Shown piece after piece: positions 24,543 to 31,956 of a stretch of DNA of 64,000 nt. Location: NCBI GenBank assembly GCA_035622175.1, contig DASPVV010000261.1, positions 14,874-78,873 on the forward strand, written 5' to 3'. The notes under the pieces are model-generated. The model did no database searches. It had not been told where the DNA came from and worked only from the letters and a program-made list of their open reading frames with translations. How positions within the stretch are numbered: the stretch's first letter is position 1; each line of letters starts with the position of its first letter. The position numbers and the translations under genes are program-made. Source of the stretch: JAFAGX01 sp035622175 (GTDB lineage: Bacteria > Acidobacteriota > Terriglobia > Terriglobales > Acidobacteriaceae).

Positions 24543-24944
24543 TCACCGCCGGTTGAAGAGCACGAACACTAGATTGAAGAGTTGTACCAGGGTGATTCCG
24601 ATCGCGGCGTACACGGCGATTTCGAGTCTTCGGCCGGCCTCGAGCGTGCCGCGAAGCAAGTCTCTCACCTCTTCCGTTGCCTGGTGGAGCGTGTCCCCCA
24701 GTTGCTCGAGATGCTCGGTCGAGGCGTGCAGTCGCTCCAGCACGCGCGAGGTTGCCGAGAGCGCGGCCGCCGCCTGCTCGCCGTTGCGAAGGTCGAGTTC
24801 GGTTTTGCAGGCCAGCCACCAATTACTGCCGAGGGAGCTGTCGTACATTCGCTGCCGAATCTCTTCATAGGAACGGGAGCGAAGCAGCTGAACCAGGGCC
24901 TGTACGGCGTCCTGCTCCTTGACCTCTTCGGTGACGGGAGACAT
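24543..24944 (-). CDS. Small membrane-anchored protein of unknown function
   Basis: The 133-residue product starts at ATG 24944. It has a soluble, helix-rich N-terminal part with AAALSATSRVLERLHASTEHLEQLGDTLHQ, which looks like a coiled coil. One C-terminal membrane segment (AVYAAIGITLVQLFNLVFVLF) ends with NRR. This is a tail-anchored layout. I do not recognise the family. It is transcribed towards the TlpA-like gene and divergent from the putative 6S RNA. Confidence 0.65.
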   Translation of the reverse strand: MSPVTEEVKEQDAVQALVQLLRSRSYEEIRQRMYDSSLGSNWWLACKTELDLRNGEQAAAALSATSRVLERLHASTEHLEQLGDTLHQATEEVRDLLRGTLEAGRRLEIAVYAAIGITLVQLFNLVFVLFNRR

Positions 24945-25144
24945 GCGAATAGAGACTCTATCAGTCGGCGCGAACCCGTCTGAGATCTCGGAAGTTCAAC
25001 GAAATACGGGTCTTCTAGGCGATGGCCGACAGGACAGGTGGGCTTGTGACCGCAAAAGTGCCCAGACCCGCCCAACTGGTACGGGCCGTGCCCGTCGTTC
25101 GATCGCAAGCGCACAATCCCCGCTCGGGGTGCTCCTGGGCTAGG
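24945..25144. other. Intergenic segment without recognised features
   Basis: This is the first part of a 475-nt gap before the FAD oxidoreductase. Nothing is recognised until the promoter-like sequence at 25145; the remainder of the gap is taken up by the probable 6S RNA. Confidence 0.4.
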
Positions 25145-25172
25145 TTGGGAAAGGTCCAACCTCGGCTATAAT
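25145..25172 (+). promoter_or_regulatory. Sigma-70-like promoter of the probable 6S RNA
   Basis: TTGGGA (25145-25150) and a perfect TATAAT (25167-25172) are 16 nt apart. Transcription would start near 25179, three bases before the closing helix of the folded RNA. Confidence 0.6.
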
Positions 25173-25178
25173 CTTGCC

Positions 25179-25375
25179 CACTGTCGAGAAGTTGCGGTTT
25201 TCGACCGATGCCCGGAGCACAGGGGCTATGCAGCTGGGCCAACCCAGGCCTTCGGCGCAGGGCGAGGCCTTCCCGGTGCCTTTGGCCGAAGGATTCTCGA
25301 GCCGGAGCGGCATACCGGCTTTCACCTTGAGCTCCTCTTGCCGGCACGAAAATCAGTTCAACCTCGACAAGAGCA
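25179..25375 (+). ncRNA. ssrS: Probable 6S RNA
   Basis: About 195 nt can fold into one long interrupted rod. TGTCGAG-aa-GTTG (25182-25194) pairs with CAAC-CTCGACA (25359-25369), TTTTCG (25198-25203) with CGAAAA (25347-25352), and TGCCCGG (25209-25215) with CCGGCA (25341-25346). An asymmetric bubble follows, then GG-c-TATGC (25224-25231) with GCATACC (25310-25316), CTGG with CCGG, and CCTTCGGC (25249-25256) with GCCGAAGG (25285-25292). The 3' strand of the bubble contains TTCACCTTGA (25321-25330), identical to ten bases in the same place of E. coli 6S RNA as I remember it. 6S RNA binds housekeeping RNA polymerase and mimics an open promoter. No covariance search was possible. Confidence 0.65.
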
Positions 25376-25419
25376 CGCTGCGCCTTACGCCGGGCAGAGA
25401 ATTTTCGTGATTTCATCGT

Positions 25420-27039
25420 ATGTCGCGAGGCAATGAGTACGAGGCGGTAGTCATCGGCGCCGGACACAACGGCCTCACCGCCGCCGCTTACCTGGCCGGC
25501 GCCGGGCTGTCCACGCTGGTCGTGGAGCGGCGCGAGATCGTGGGAGGATGTTGCGTCACCGAAGAAATCGCACCCGGCTGTCGCGCCTCGACCACCTCCT
25601 ACATCGCCAGCATGCTTCGGCCGGAAATCATTCGCGATTTAGAACTGGCGAAGTACGGATTGCGCATGGTTCCTTGTGATCCGGCGCTGCAGGTGCCATT
25701 TCCCGACGGAGACGTCGTCTCCTGGTGGGCGGATCGTGATCGAACCGTGGCGGAGCTGCGCCGCTTTTCCCCGAAGGACGCGAACCGGTTTGTGCGCGTC
25801 GACGATCAACTGAAGAAGCTGGCCCGCTATCTCCAGCCCTTTTTTCTTGAACCCCCGCCGCAATTGGAGGTGGACGGCCTGCATGGCTGGTGGAACTTGC
25901 TGCGCACCGGCAAGCGCTTTCGCGGGATCAGGAGCGCAGAAATCACGCAGCTGATTTCCTTCTTGACCGGCAGCCTGGGCGATTTTCTGGACCGCAATTA
26001 CGAGTCGGATAGGGTGAAAACACTTTTCCTGGCCAACAGTGTCTATGGAAAACACGGCGGCCCCTATGATCCCGGCACGGCGCTTGGGTTACTGTTTCAT
26101 CTCCTCAGTGGTGGCGAGCATGAATTGCAAGGGTTTTACGGCCATGTCATGGGCGGGATGGGCGCGATCACGCAGGCGCTCGCTGCCGCGGCGCGCCAGC
26201 GCGGCGTTGCCATCCGCACCTCGGCTCCCGTGGCGCGGATTGACGCCCGCAACGGACAGGTGCGCGCGGTTGTGCTCGAAGACGGAAGCGAAATCTCTAC
26301 CCGCACGGTGCTTTCCAATGCCGATCCGAAGCGAACCTTTCTCGGGCTGATTCCGGCGGGCGACCTGCCCGAGGATTTTCGCCAGGCCGTCGCGGGAATC
26401 AAGATGAGCGGCCCCTGCGCCAAGGTGAATCTGGTCTTGGCGGAGGAGCCGAGGGTAAACGGCAGGCCGCAGAATGCCGGACCGGCGGAGCGCTCCCTGT
26501 TCACCCTGGTTCCTTCCCTCGAGTTCGCCGAGCGTTGCTACGATATTGCGAAGTTTGGGGAAATCCCCGAACAGTTGTGGGTGGACTGCGTGGTTGCCTC
26601 GAACGTAGACCCCAGCCTTGCCCCCAAGGGCCGCCACATCATGACCTGCTTCGTGCAGTTTGTGCCCTACTTCCTGCGCGGGGGCACCTGGGAGGAGAAT
26701 CGTGAATTGCTCGGCGACCGGGTCATCAAGAAAATCGGCGAATACGCTCCGAATGTGCCGGGAGCCGTGGTCGCGCGGCAGGTGCTCACTCCGCTCGACC
26801 TGGAGCGAATCTACGGGCTCAGCGAGGGAAATATTTTTCACGGCGATCTCACCCTCGAGCAGCTGTTTTTTATGCGTCCTGTGCCCGGCTGGTCCCAGTA
26901 TCGAAGTCCGATTCAAGGCCTCTATTTGTGCGGCGCGGGCGCGCACCCAGGAGGGGGCGTTACCGGTGCCCCCGGCCACAACGCGGCATTCCAAGTTCTA
27001 CGCGACCTTCGCCGCCGGCATCGCCAGGCTGGCGACTGA
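25420..27039 (+). CDS. FAD-dependent oxidoreductase, phytoene desaturase/PYROXD2-like
   Basis: The product is 539 residues. The N-terminal dinucleotide fold VIGAGHNGLTAAAYLAGAG at residues 11-29 is followed by VVERREIVGGCCVTEE. The C-terminal FAD segment is GLYLCGAGAHPGGGVTGAPGHNAA. This arrangement is that of the CrtI-type amine oxidase/desaturase superfamily, and the overall pattern fits the PYROXD2-like subgroup rather than a true carotenoid desaturase. There are no carotenoid genes nearby. The ATG is 45 nt after the end of the probable 6S RNA and could be served by read-through. The substrate is unknown. Confidence 0.88.
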   Translation: MSRGNEYEAVVIGAGHNGLTAAAYLAGAGLSTLVVERREIVGGCCVTEEIAPGCRASTTSYIASMLRPEIIRDLELAKYGLRMVPCDPALQVPFPDGDVVSWWADRDRTVAELRRFSPKDANRFVRVDDQLKKLARYLQPFFLEPPPQLEVDGLHGWWNLLRTGKRFRGIRSAEITQLISFLTGSLGDFLDRNYESDRVKTLFLANSVYGKHGGPYDPGTALGLLFHLLSGGEHELQGFYGHVMGGMGAITQALAAAARQRGVAIRTSAPVARIDARNGQVRAVVLEDGSEISTRTVLSNADPKRTFLGLIPAGDLPEDFRQAVAGIKMSGPCAKVNLVLAEEPRVNGRPQNAGPAERSLFTLVPSLEFAERCYDIAKFGEIPEQLWVDCVVASNVDPSLAPKGRHIMTCFVQFVPYFLRGGTWEENRELLGDRVIKKIGEYAPNVPGAVVARQVLTPLDLERIYGLSEGNIFHGDLTLEQLFFMRPVPGWSQYRSPIQGLYLCGAGAHPGGGVTGAPGHNAAFQVLRDLRRRHRQAGD

Positions 27040-27126
27040 GCCGAGCGGAAGTTGGCGGGTGCTCTGGCATGGAGTTTAAGAGTTTCGCAGTTCGAGTAGG
27101 CTGAAGAGTCAGTGGGAGGAGACAGC

Positions 27127-28134
27127 ATGAAGAAAAATATTCTAGAAAAATTGAAAGAAGGTCCGGTTTTAGGCGACGGCGGATATCTGCTGGAACTCGA
27201 AAAGCGCGGTTGGGTGCGCGCGGGTCCGTTTACTCCCGAAATCGCACTCACCAACCCTGAAGCGCTGCGGCAGCTCCATCTGGAGTTTCGCGCGGCTGGC
27301 GCCGAGGTGCTGCAGGCGCTGACCTTCTACGCCAGCCGCGACAAGCTCGCGACGGTTGGGCTCGAGGACAGGCTCGCAGACCTCAACCGGGCTGCGGTGC
27401 GGACGGCCCGGGAGGCTGCCGGCGACCGCTGCCTGGTGGCTGGCAATCTCAGCCTCACGTGGATGTACGAGCCGGGCAGCCGGGCCGCAGAGGACCGGGT
27501 GCGCGCCACCTTCGATGAACAACTCGCGGTGCAAGTGGCGGAGGGCGTGGACTTCGTGATCGGGGAGACGTTCTCCTGGCTTGGCGAAGCGCTGATCGCG
27601 GCACAGAGCGCCAAGAAGACCGGTCTACCGACCATGATCACCATTTGCTTCGAGAACCAAAACACCACCGCGGAGGGGAAGACGGCCGGGGAAGCCGCTA
27701 AAGCTCTGGTCGATGCTGGGGCAGACATTGTCGGGGTCAACTGCCTGCGGCCGCCCGAGCACATGCTTTCCTTCCTTGCGGAGATGAGGCAAGCCGTGCC
27801 TGACGCCTTCATCGCCGCTCAACCGGTTGCCTACCGCACCCCTGCCGACAAACCCGACTTCACCAGTCTGCCGGAGTTTCCCTTTGAGCTCGACCACCTC
27901 CAACTCAGCCGCAAAGACATGGCGGCCTACGCCCGGCGCGCTCAAGAGATCGGGGTGAACTACATCGGTGCCTGCTGCGGAGCGGTGGCCACGCACATCC
28001 GCGAGATGGCAAATGCCCTGGGCAAGCTGCCCGCAGATCAGCGGCCGTGGAAACTCGACTACGCCAAGCCCATGTCGGCATACGAGTATTACAACCATGA
28101 TCCGGCGGAGGTGAGGACAGCAGGAAGCAAATAA
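27127..28134 (+). CDS. Homocysteine S-methyltransferase family protein (BHMT-like)
   Basis: The 335-residue product is a TIM-barrel S-methyltransferase. The N-terminus has LGDGGYLLELEKRG and EVLQALTFYASRDKL. Zinc-binding cysteines are GVNCLRPP near residue 210 and the adjacent pair in GACCGAVATHIREM near residue 288. The resemblance is to betaine-homocysteine methyltransferase rather than to cobalamin-dependent MetH. A methyl donor such as betaine or S-methylmethionine is inferred only. RBS GGGAGGAG precedes ATG 27127, which is favoured over the in-frame start at 27112. The amino-acid permease follows on the same strand, 290 nt away. Confidence 0.88.
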   Translation: MKKNILEKLKEGPVLGDGGYLLELEKRGWVRAGPFTPEIALTNPEALRQLHLEFRAAGAEVLQALTFYASRDKLATVGLEDRLADLNRAAVRTAREAAGDRCLVAGNLSLTWMYEPGSRAAEDRVRATFDEQLAVQVAEGVDFVIGETFSWLGEALIAAQSAKKTGLPTMITICFENQNTTAEGKTAGEAAKALVDAGADIVGVNCLRPPEHMLSFLAEMRQAVPDAFIAAQPVAYRTPADKPDFTSLPEFPFELDHLQLSRKDMAAYARRAQEIGVNYIGACCGAVATHIREMANALGKLPADQRPWKLDYAKPMSAYEYYNHDPAEVRTAGSK

Positions 28135-28424
28135 ACCAGTGGCGTCCGCCAGTGCGTGGCTTCAGCGTGCTGACGATGAGGCCTGGTGCGCCGCCGGCCA
28201 AGATCGATCTACGACTGGATAGGAGATGAGACCGGAGCTGGGGGATCGCTCGCTAACCGGCTTTCTCCCGGCTTGCTGTCGAGCTTCACTCGCTGCGGAC
28301 GGCGGGTTGCGAGGGGGGCGGTCTCTCGATTGCCTGGTAGGAATAACGCGGGACGCGCAAAGTGGTTGAAATCAAACCGCTCGACGATCGGGGTGGACCG
28401 CTCAGCCAGGTTCAGCCGGTCGCT

Positions 28425-29861
28425 ATGACGGAGGCGAAGGAGCCCAACCGTCCGCGACGGGTCCTGGGGTTCCGCGATCTCGTGTTCTTCTATGTCGTGA
28501 CCGGCATCAGCTTGCGCTGGATCGCGACGGCGGCTGCGGCCGGGCCCAGTTCGGTCGTCATATGGGCCGGGGCCTGGCTGTGGTTCTACACGCCTTTGGC
28601 GCTTTCAGTCATCGAGTTGTCCTCGCGCTATCCAAACGAAGGCGGTCTGTATGTATGGACCAAGCACGCCTTCGGAGACTTCTCCGGTTTCATGTGCGCT
28701 TGGACTTACTGGACCAGCAATCTTCCCTATTTCCCGGCCGTGCTCTATTTTGCTGCCAGCAACGCACTGTTTATGCGCCCCGCTTCCTGGGGACGCCTCT
28801 CGAACAATGCGACTTTCTATATTGTTTTTTCGCTGCTCGCACTGGCCGCGGCCACCTTTTTAAATGTGATCGGCCTTGAGGTTGGCAAATGGCTGCACAA
28901 CCTGGGCGCGATCGCCATGTGCGCTCCCGTCCTGATTGTGATCGGTATGGCGGTTCTCGCTTGGCACCGCTTCGGCCCGGCTACCGCCTTCACGCGTCAT
29001 ACCATGATCCCCGGCACTCGTCTCCACGATTTCATCTTCTGGTCCGTGCTGACCTTTGCTCTGTCGGGGTGCGAGACAGCGTCGTTCATGGGGGAGGAGA
29101 TCAAGAACGCGCGGCGCCTGATTCCCATCGGCCTGTTGGTCGGCGGAGCGATCGTCACTTTCTGCTACACGCTGGGAACCATCGGTGTGCTGGTGGCCCT
29201 GCCGCAAGCCGAAGTGAGCGACTTGCAGGGACTGATGCAGGCGGTCGCGAGAACCGCGCAGCGCGTGGGCCTCGAGGCGGTCATTCCGGTGGCCGCCCTC
29301 TTGATTGCCCTCAGCAATCTGGGCGCAGCGAGCGCCTACCTTGCGGCCGTAGCCCGCCTGCCGTTTGTGGCCGGCATTGATCGCTTTCTACCGCCTGCAT
29401 TCGGTGCCCTACATCCTCGCTGGCGCACGCCCTGGATTGCGCTCCTCACGCAATTTCTCTGTGGTGTAGTCTTCATCTACCTTGGGCAGGCTGGCACCAC
29501 CGTTCGGGGTGCGTACGAGGTGCTCGTGAGTATGGGCGTGATTACGTATTTCATCCCCTACCTCTATCTCTTTGCAGCCATGTTCAAGCTGCAAAGCCAG
29601 CCCGCCCAGCCGGAGGTGATTCGTGTGCCCGGGGGGAAGCCTGTGGCCGTGCTGGTTTCGATCGTGGGATTTTTGACCAGCAGCGTGACGATCCTTCTTT
29701 CCCTGTTTCCCCCGCCCGATGAACCGAACAAGACTTTGGCGCTGCTGAAAATTGTAGGTTTGACCGGGTTGTTGCTCGCGGTGGGAGTGTGGATCTACTT
29801 CACGGGCAAAAAAAGGGCCGTGACGACGCAGGTTGCCGGATCGACTACGGCTCACCCCTAG
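28425..29861 (+). CDS. APC-superfamily amino acid permease
   Basis: The product is 478 residues with about twelve hydrophobic segments. The first reads LVFFYVVTGISLRWIATAAAAGPSS, with ELSSRYPNEGGLYVW in helix 3, a conserved block of APC transporters, and FALSGCETASFMGEEIKNARR after helix 6. It should import an amino acid or a related amine across the inner membrane. The ATG at 28425 is used. An in-frame GTG at 28362 would add 21 polar residues. Neither has a strong RBS. Nothing in the sequence fixes the substrate, although the BHMT-like neighbour would fit a methylated amino compound. Confidence 0.9.
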   Translation: MTEAKEPNRPRRVLGFRDLVFFYVVTGISLRWIATAAAAGPSSVVIWAGAWLWFYTPLALSVIELSSRYPNEGGLYVWTKHAFGDFSGFMCAWTYWTSNLPYFPAVLYFAASNALFMRPASWGRLSNNATFYIVFSLLALAAATFLNVIGLEVGKWLHNLGAIAMCAPVLIVIGMAVLAWHRFGPATAFTRHTMIPGTRLHDFIFWSVLTFALSGCETASFMGEEIKNARRLIPIGLLVGGAIVTFCYTLGTIGVLVALPQAEVSDLQGLMQAVARTAQRVGLEAVIPVAALLIALSNLGAASAYLAAVARLPFVAGIDRFLPPAFGALHPRWRTPWIALLTQFLCGVVFIYLGQAGTTVRGAYEVLVSMGVITYFIPYLYLFAAMFKLQSQPAQPEVIRVPGGKPVAVLVSIVGFLTSSVTILLSLFPPPDEPNKTLALLKIVGLTGLLLAVGVWIYFTGKKRAVTTQVAGSTTAHP

Positions 29862-29988
29862 TTCGAGTTGCCGAGAATGCCGCTCCAGCATGACAGGCCG
29901 TCCGCTTGGCGCGAAGCCATCGAAGCAGCGAATCCAACCGCAGGCGTCATTCGCAAATCGGCAATCGCCAATCTACAATCGCAAACTC

Positions 29989-30684
29989 ATGGATTTGAGA
30001 CGCATTGCGGCGCTGGTCGAGCCTTTTCTCCGGGCCGACTTCGGACCGGGGGAACCTGCCGGCTTAACCGACCTGCAACTCCAACAAATCACCGCCTACA
30101 TCGACCTCTTCGTCCGCTGGAACGCCCGCATGAATCTTTCCGCCGTGCGCGACGCGGACGGCATCGTCACCCGCCATTTCGGTGAGTCCCTGTTCGCGGC
30201 TCGACATCTATTTAAGGGCAACTCGGATCGACCGTCCCAGAGCCGGCTGATCGACGTCGGATCCGGCGCCGGATTTCCCGGTCTGCCCATTAAGATCTGG
30301 TCGAAGGATGTCCAGCTCACGCTGATTGAATCAAATCAGAAAAAGGCCATCTTCCTGCGGGAGGTCATCCGCCGGCTTGGGCTGAAGGACGCAACGGTAT
30401 TCTCCGGCCGGGCTGAGAGTTTCCCCGGTCAAGCCGAGGTGGTCACCCTGCGGGCGGTGGAGCGTTTCGAAGCCGCGCTGGGAATGGCGACCCGCCTGGT
30501 GCTGCCCGCAGGTCGCATCGCACTGCTCATCGGCGCGGGCCAGGTCGAGCGGACCCGCGAACTTGCCCGGGATGTCGAATGGCAGCCGGCCACGCCCATT
30601 CCTCAGTCGTTCGGCCGGGTCCTCATGATCGGGCAAAAGGGCTCACTCGCGGCGTCGGGTGGGACAGACGATCACCGTGCATAG
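29989..30684 (+). CDS. rsmG: 16S rRNA (guanine527-N7)-methyltransferase RsmG
   Basis: The 231-residue product carries the SAM-binding loop DVGSGAGFPGLPIKI, the LIESNQKKAIFLREV block and the N-terminal WNARMNLSAVRD signature of RsmG/GidB. It methylates G527 of 16S rRNA, and its loss gives low-level streptomycin resistance in other bacteria. ATG 29989 gives the family-like start MDLRRIAALVEPF. The open frame upstream to 29833 overlaps the permease end and is not conserved. mnmG and parAB, frequent neighbours, are absent. Confidence 0.94.
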   Translation: MDLRRIAALVEPFLRADFGPGEPAGLTDLQLQQITAYIDLFVRWNARMNLSAVRDADGIVTRHFGESLFAARHLFKGNSDRPSQSRLIDVGSGAGFPGLPIKIWSKDVQLTLIESNQKKAIFLREVIRRLGLKDATVFSGRAESFPGQAEVVTLRAVERFEAALGMATRLVLPAGRIALLIGAGQVERTRELARDVEWQPATPIPQSFGRVLMIGQKGSLAASGGTDDHRA

Positions 30685-30745
30685 CCCTGGGGGAACAAGA
30701 CAAAGGGGAGTATCTCGCGCCATCGCGAGATTCAGGGACGCAAAC

Positions 30746-31006
30746 TTACGGCCAGCGCTTCGCTGTATCTTCCCATCCTGCAGCCCGTGCTACCTGGGGA
30801 GCTGGAGTGGGGGCTGGCGGCTGCGCCATCCGAAGCGGCGGTTGGGGCGTGCTGGCCAATGTCGGCTTGGTGGTGGTGGCCTCAGCGGAAGAATCCTTCT
30901 CGCTCTCAGAAAGCAGGGGCGCGGCGACGCGCAAAGCCTCCACCTCTTTTTCGAGCCTGGTTAGTTCGAGCTCTTTCTGTCGCAAAACCTCATAGACATT
31001 CTTCAT
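30746..31006 (-). CDS. Small coiled-coil protein with Pro/Ala-rich tail
   Basis: The 86-residue product begins MKNVYEVLRQKELELTRLEK and continues as a charged amphipathic helix to about residue 40. A Thr/Pro/Ala-rich low-complexity tail follows (PAPTPAPQ). I have the impression of similar short proteins in acidobacterial genomes, but no function is known to me. ATG 31006 is used; a GTG three codons upstream is possible. It is convergent with rsmG (61-nt gap) and divergent from the Oar receptor. Confidence 0.6.
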   Translation of the reverse strand: MKNVYEVLRQKELELTRLEKEVEALRVAAPLLSESEKDSSAEATTTKPTLASTPQPPLRMAQPPAPTPAPQVARAAGWEDTAKRWP

Positions 31007-31332
31007 ACGTGACACCCGTCAGCGATAATTTTGCCACAATTTGCCGCACTTTAACAGGTATGCTGGCTTTGTACAAGAACATTAAGAGGCTGAGAGCCAA
31101 AGGCTGCAAGGTCGCGGTTCGATGGGGCTTTGTGACCTACATTTTTCGTCGAGCGTAGATTCGAAACTCTCCCCCAAGTCGACCAATTGGAGCCATAAGC
31201 ACATGGTCTTTACTCCTTCTGGCAGATTGCGGAATGGGGCATCCGCAGATTCGTGCCCAGCCGGGTGGGGCGCATTCTAGGTCCTGGGGAACCTTCGTAG
31301 TCATCCAGTGAACCGTTGGCGTCTAGATCACA
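31007..31332. other. Unassigned spacer upstream of the repeat copies
   Basis: No gene or RNA is recognised. The next stretch, to 31873, holds the two near-identical repeats and then the degenerate copy that overlaps the receptor start. Confidence 0.4.
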
Positions 31333-31485
31333 GACAGGATTCCGCCGCCATCCGGATAGAGGACTCACGAACCTATTCAATGAATCGAGCGTCACGAGAC
31401 TCATCATCACTCCGATGCCAATGTATTCCACCTTGCCTTTTTTCGGCCGCGTGGACGCAGGCGCAAGCAGACAGGAAAGTCCGAT
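31333..31485 (+). repeat. Direct repeat, copy A (related to 5' end of the Oar receptor gene)
   Basis: The unit starts GACAGGATTCCGCCGCCA and ends GACAGGAAAGTCCGAT. Copy B begins 160 nt later and is nearly identical, apart from a short insertion (TCCGGATAG region) here and a few single substitutions. Confidence 0.9.
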
Positions 31486-31492
31486 AGATCAG

Positions 31493-31639
31493 GACAGGAT
31501 TCCGCCGCCATGGAGGACTCACGAACCTATTCATTGAATCGAGCGTCACGAGACTCAACATCACTCCGATGTCAATGTATTCCACCTTGCTTTTTTTCGG
31601 CCGCGTGGACGCAGGCGCAAGCAGACAGGAAAGTCCGAT
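31493..31639 (+). repeat. Direct repeat, copy B
   Basis: This copy is near-identical to 31333-31485. It contains ATGGAGGA like the ribosome binding region of the receptor, and a potential short frame (MSMYSTLLFFGRV) resembling the corresponding frame of copy C. Confidence 0.9.
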
Positions 31640-31849
31640 TCTCTGCGTGTCAATTGCTGTAAACGCGAATTGCTGTAAAGCAGAATCGCTGGTTTTGTTC
31701 TTGAAAAGCTCTATCTGGCTGTGCAAATATTGTTGCCGCACCCGGCGATCAATCAGGGAGTACTCACCTCAGGTGAAGTTCTTCATCCTCACTCCAGTGG
31801 TATTCATGCCGTCCGCCTCGCTGTGGACCCAGGTGGCTACCGCATCTCA

Positions 31850-31956
31850 CGAACATATTTGATGGAGGTAATCATGAGGCTCAGCACCTCGATGTCAACG
31901 TGTTTCACCTTCCCTGTTTCGTCCACGTCGAGGCAGGCACGGGTAGACAGGAAAGC
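31850..31956 (+). repeat. Degenerate third copy overlapping the receptor start
   Basis: Aligned by eye, CTCACGAAC, the GATGTCAA-TGT-TTCACCTT segment, the CGTGGACG/CGTCGAGG segment and GACAGGAAAG-CCGATTCTCT follow each other in the same order and spacing as in copies A and B, with many substitutions. The receptor ATG and its GGAGG lie inside this copy. Confidence 0.65.

Noticed and set aside
25174..25410. Short protein-coding frame of 78 codons in the gap before the FAD oxidoreductase
   Set aside because: It has no family look and lies on the structured 6S-like RNA.
31210..31431. Minus-strand frame with D-x-D-x-N-G-S-like stretch
   Set aside because: Looked briefly like an EF-hand/dockerin but is too short, single and overlaps a repeat.
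31373..31741. 122-codon minus-strand frame across the two repeats
   Set aside because: It duplicates the same segment (PKK-VEYIDIG and IHWHR parts) only because it reads through tandem DNA repeats; no RBS or known domain.
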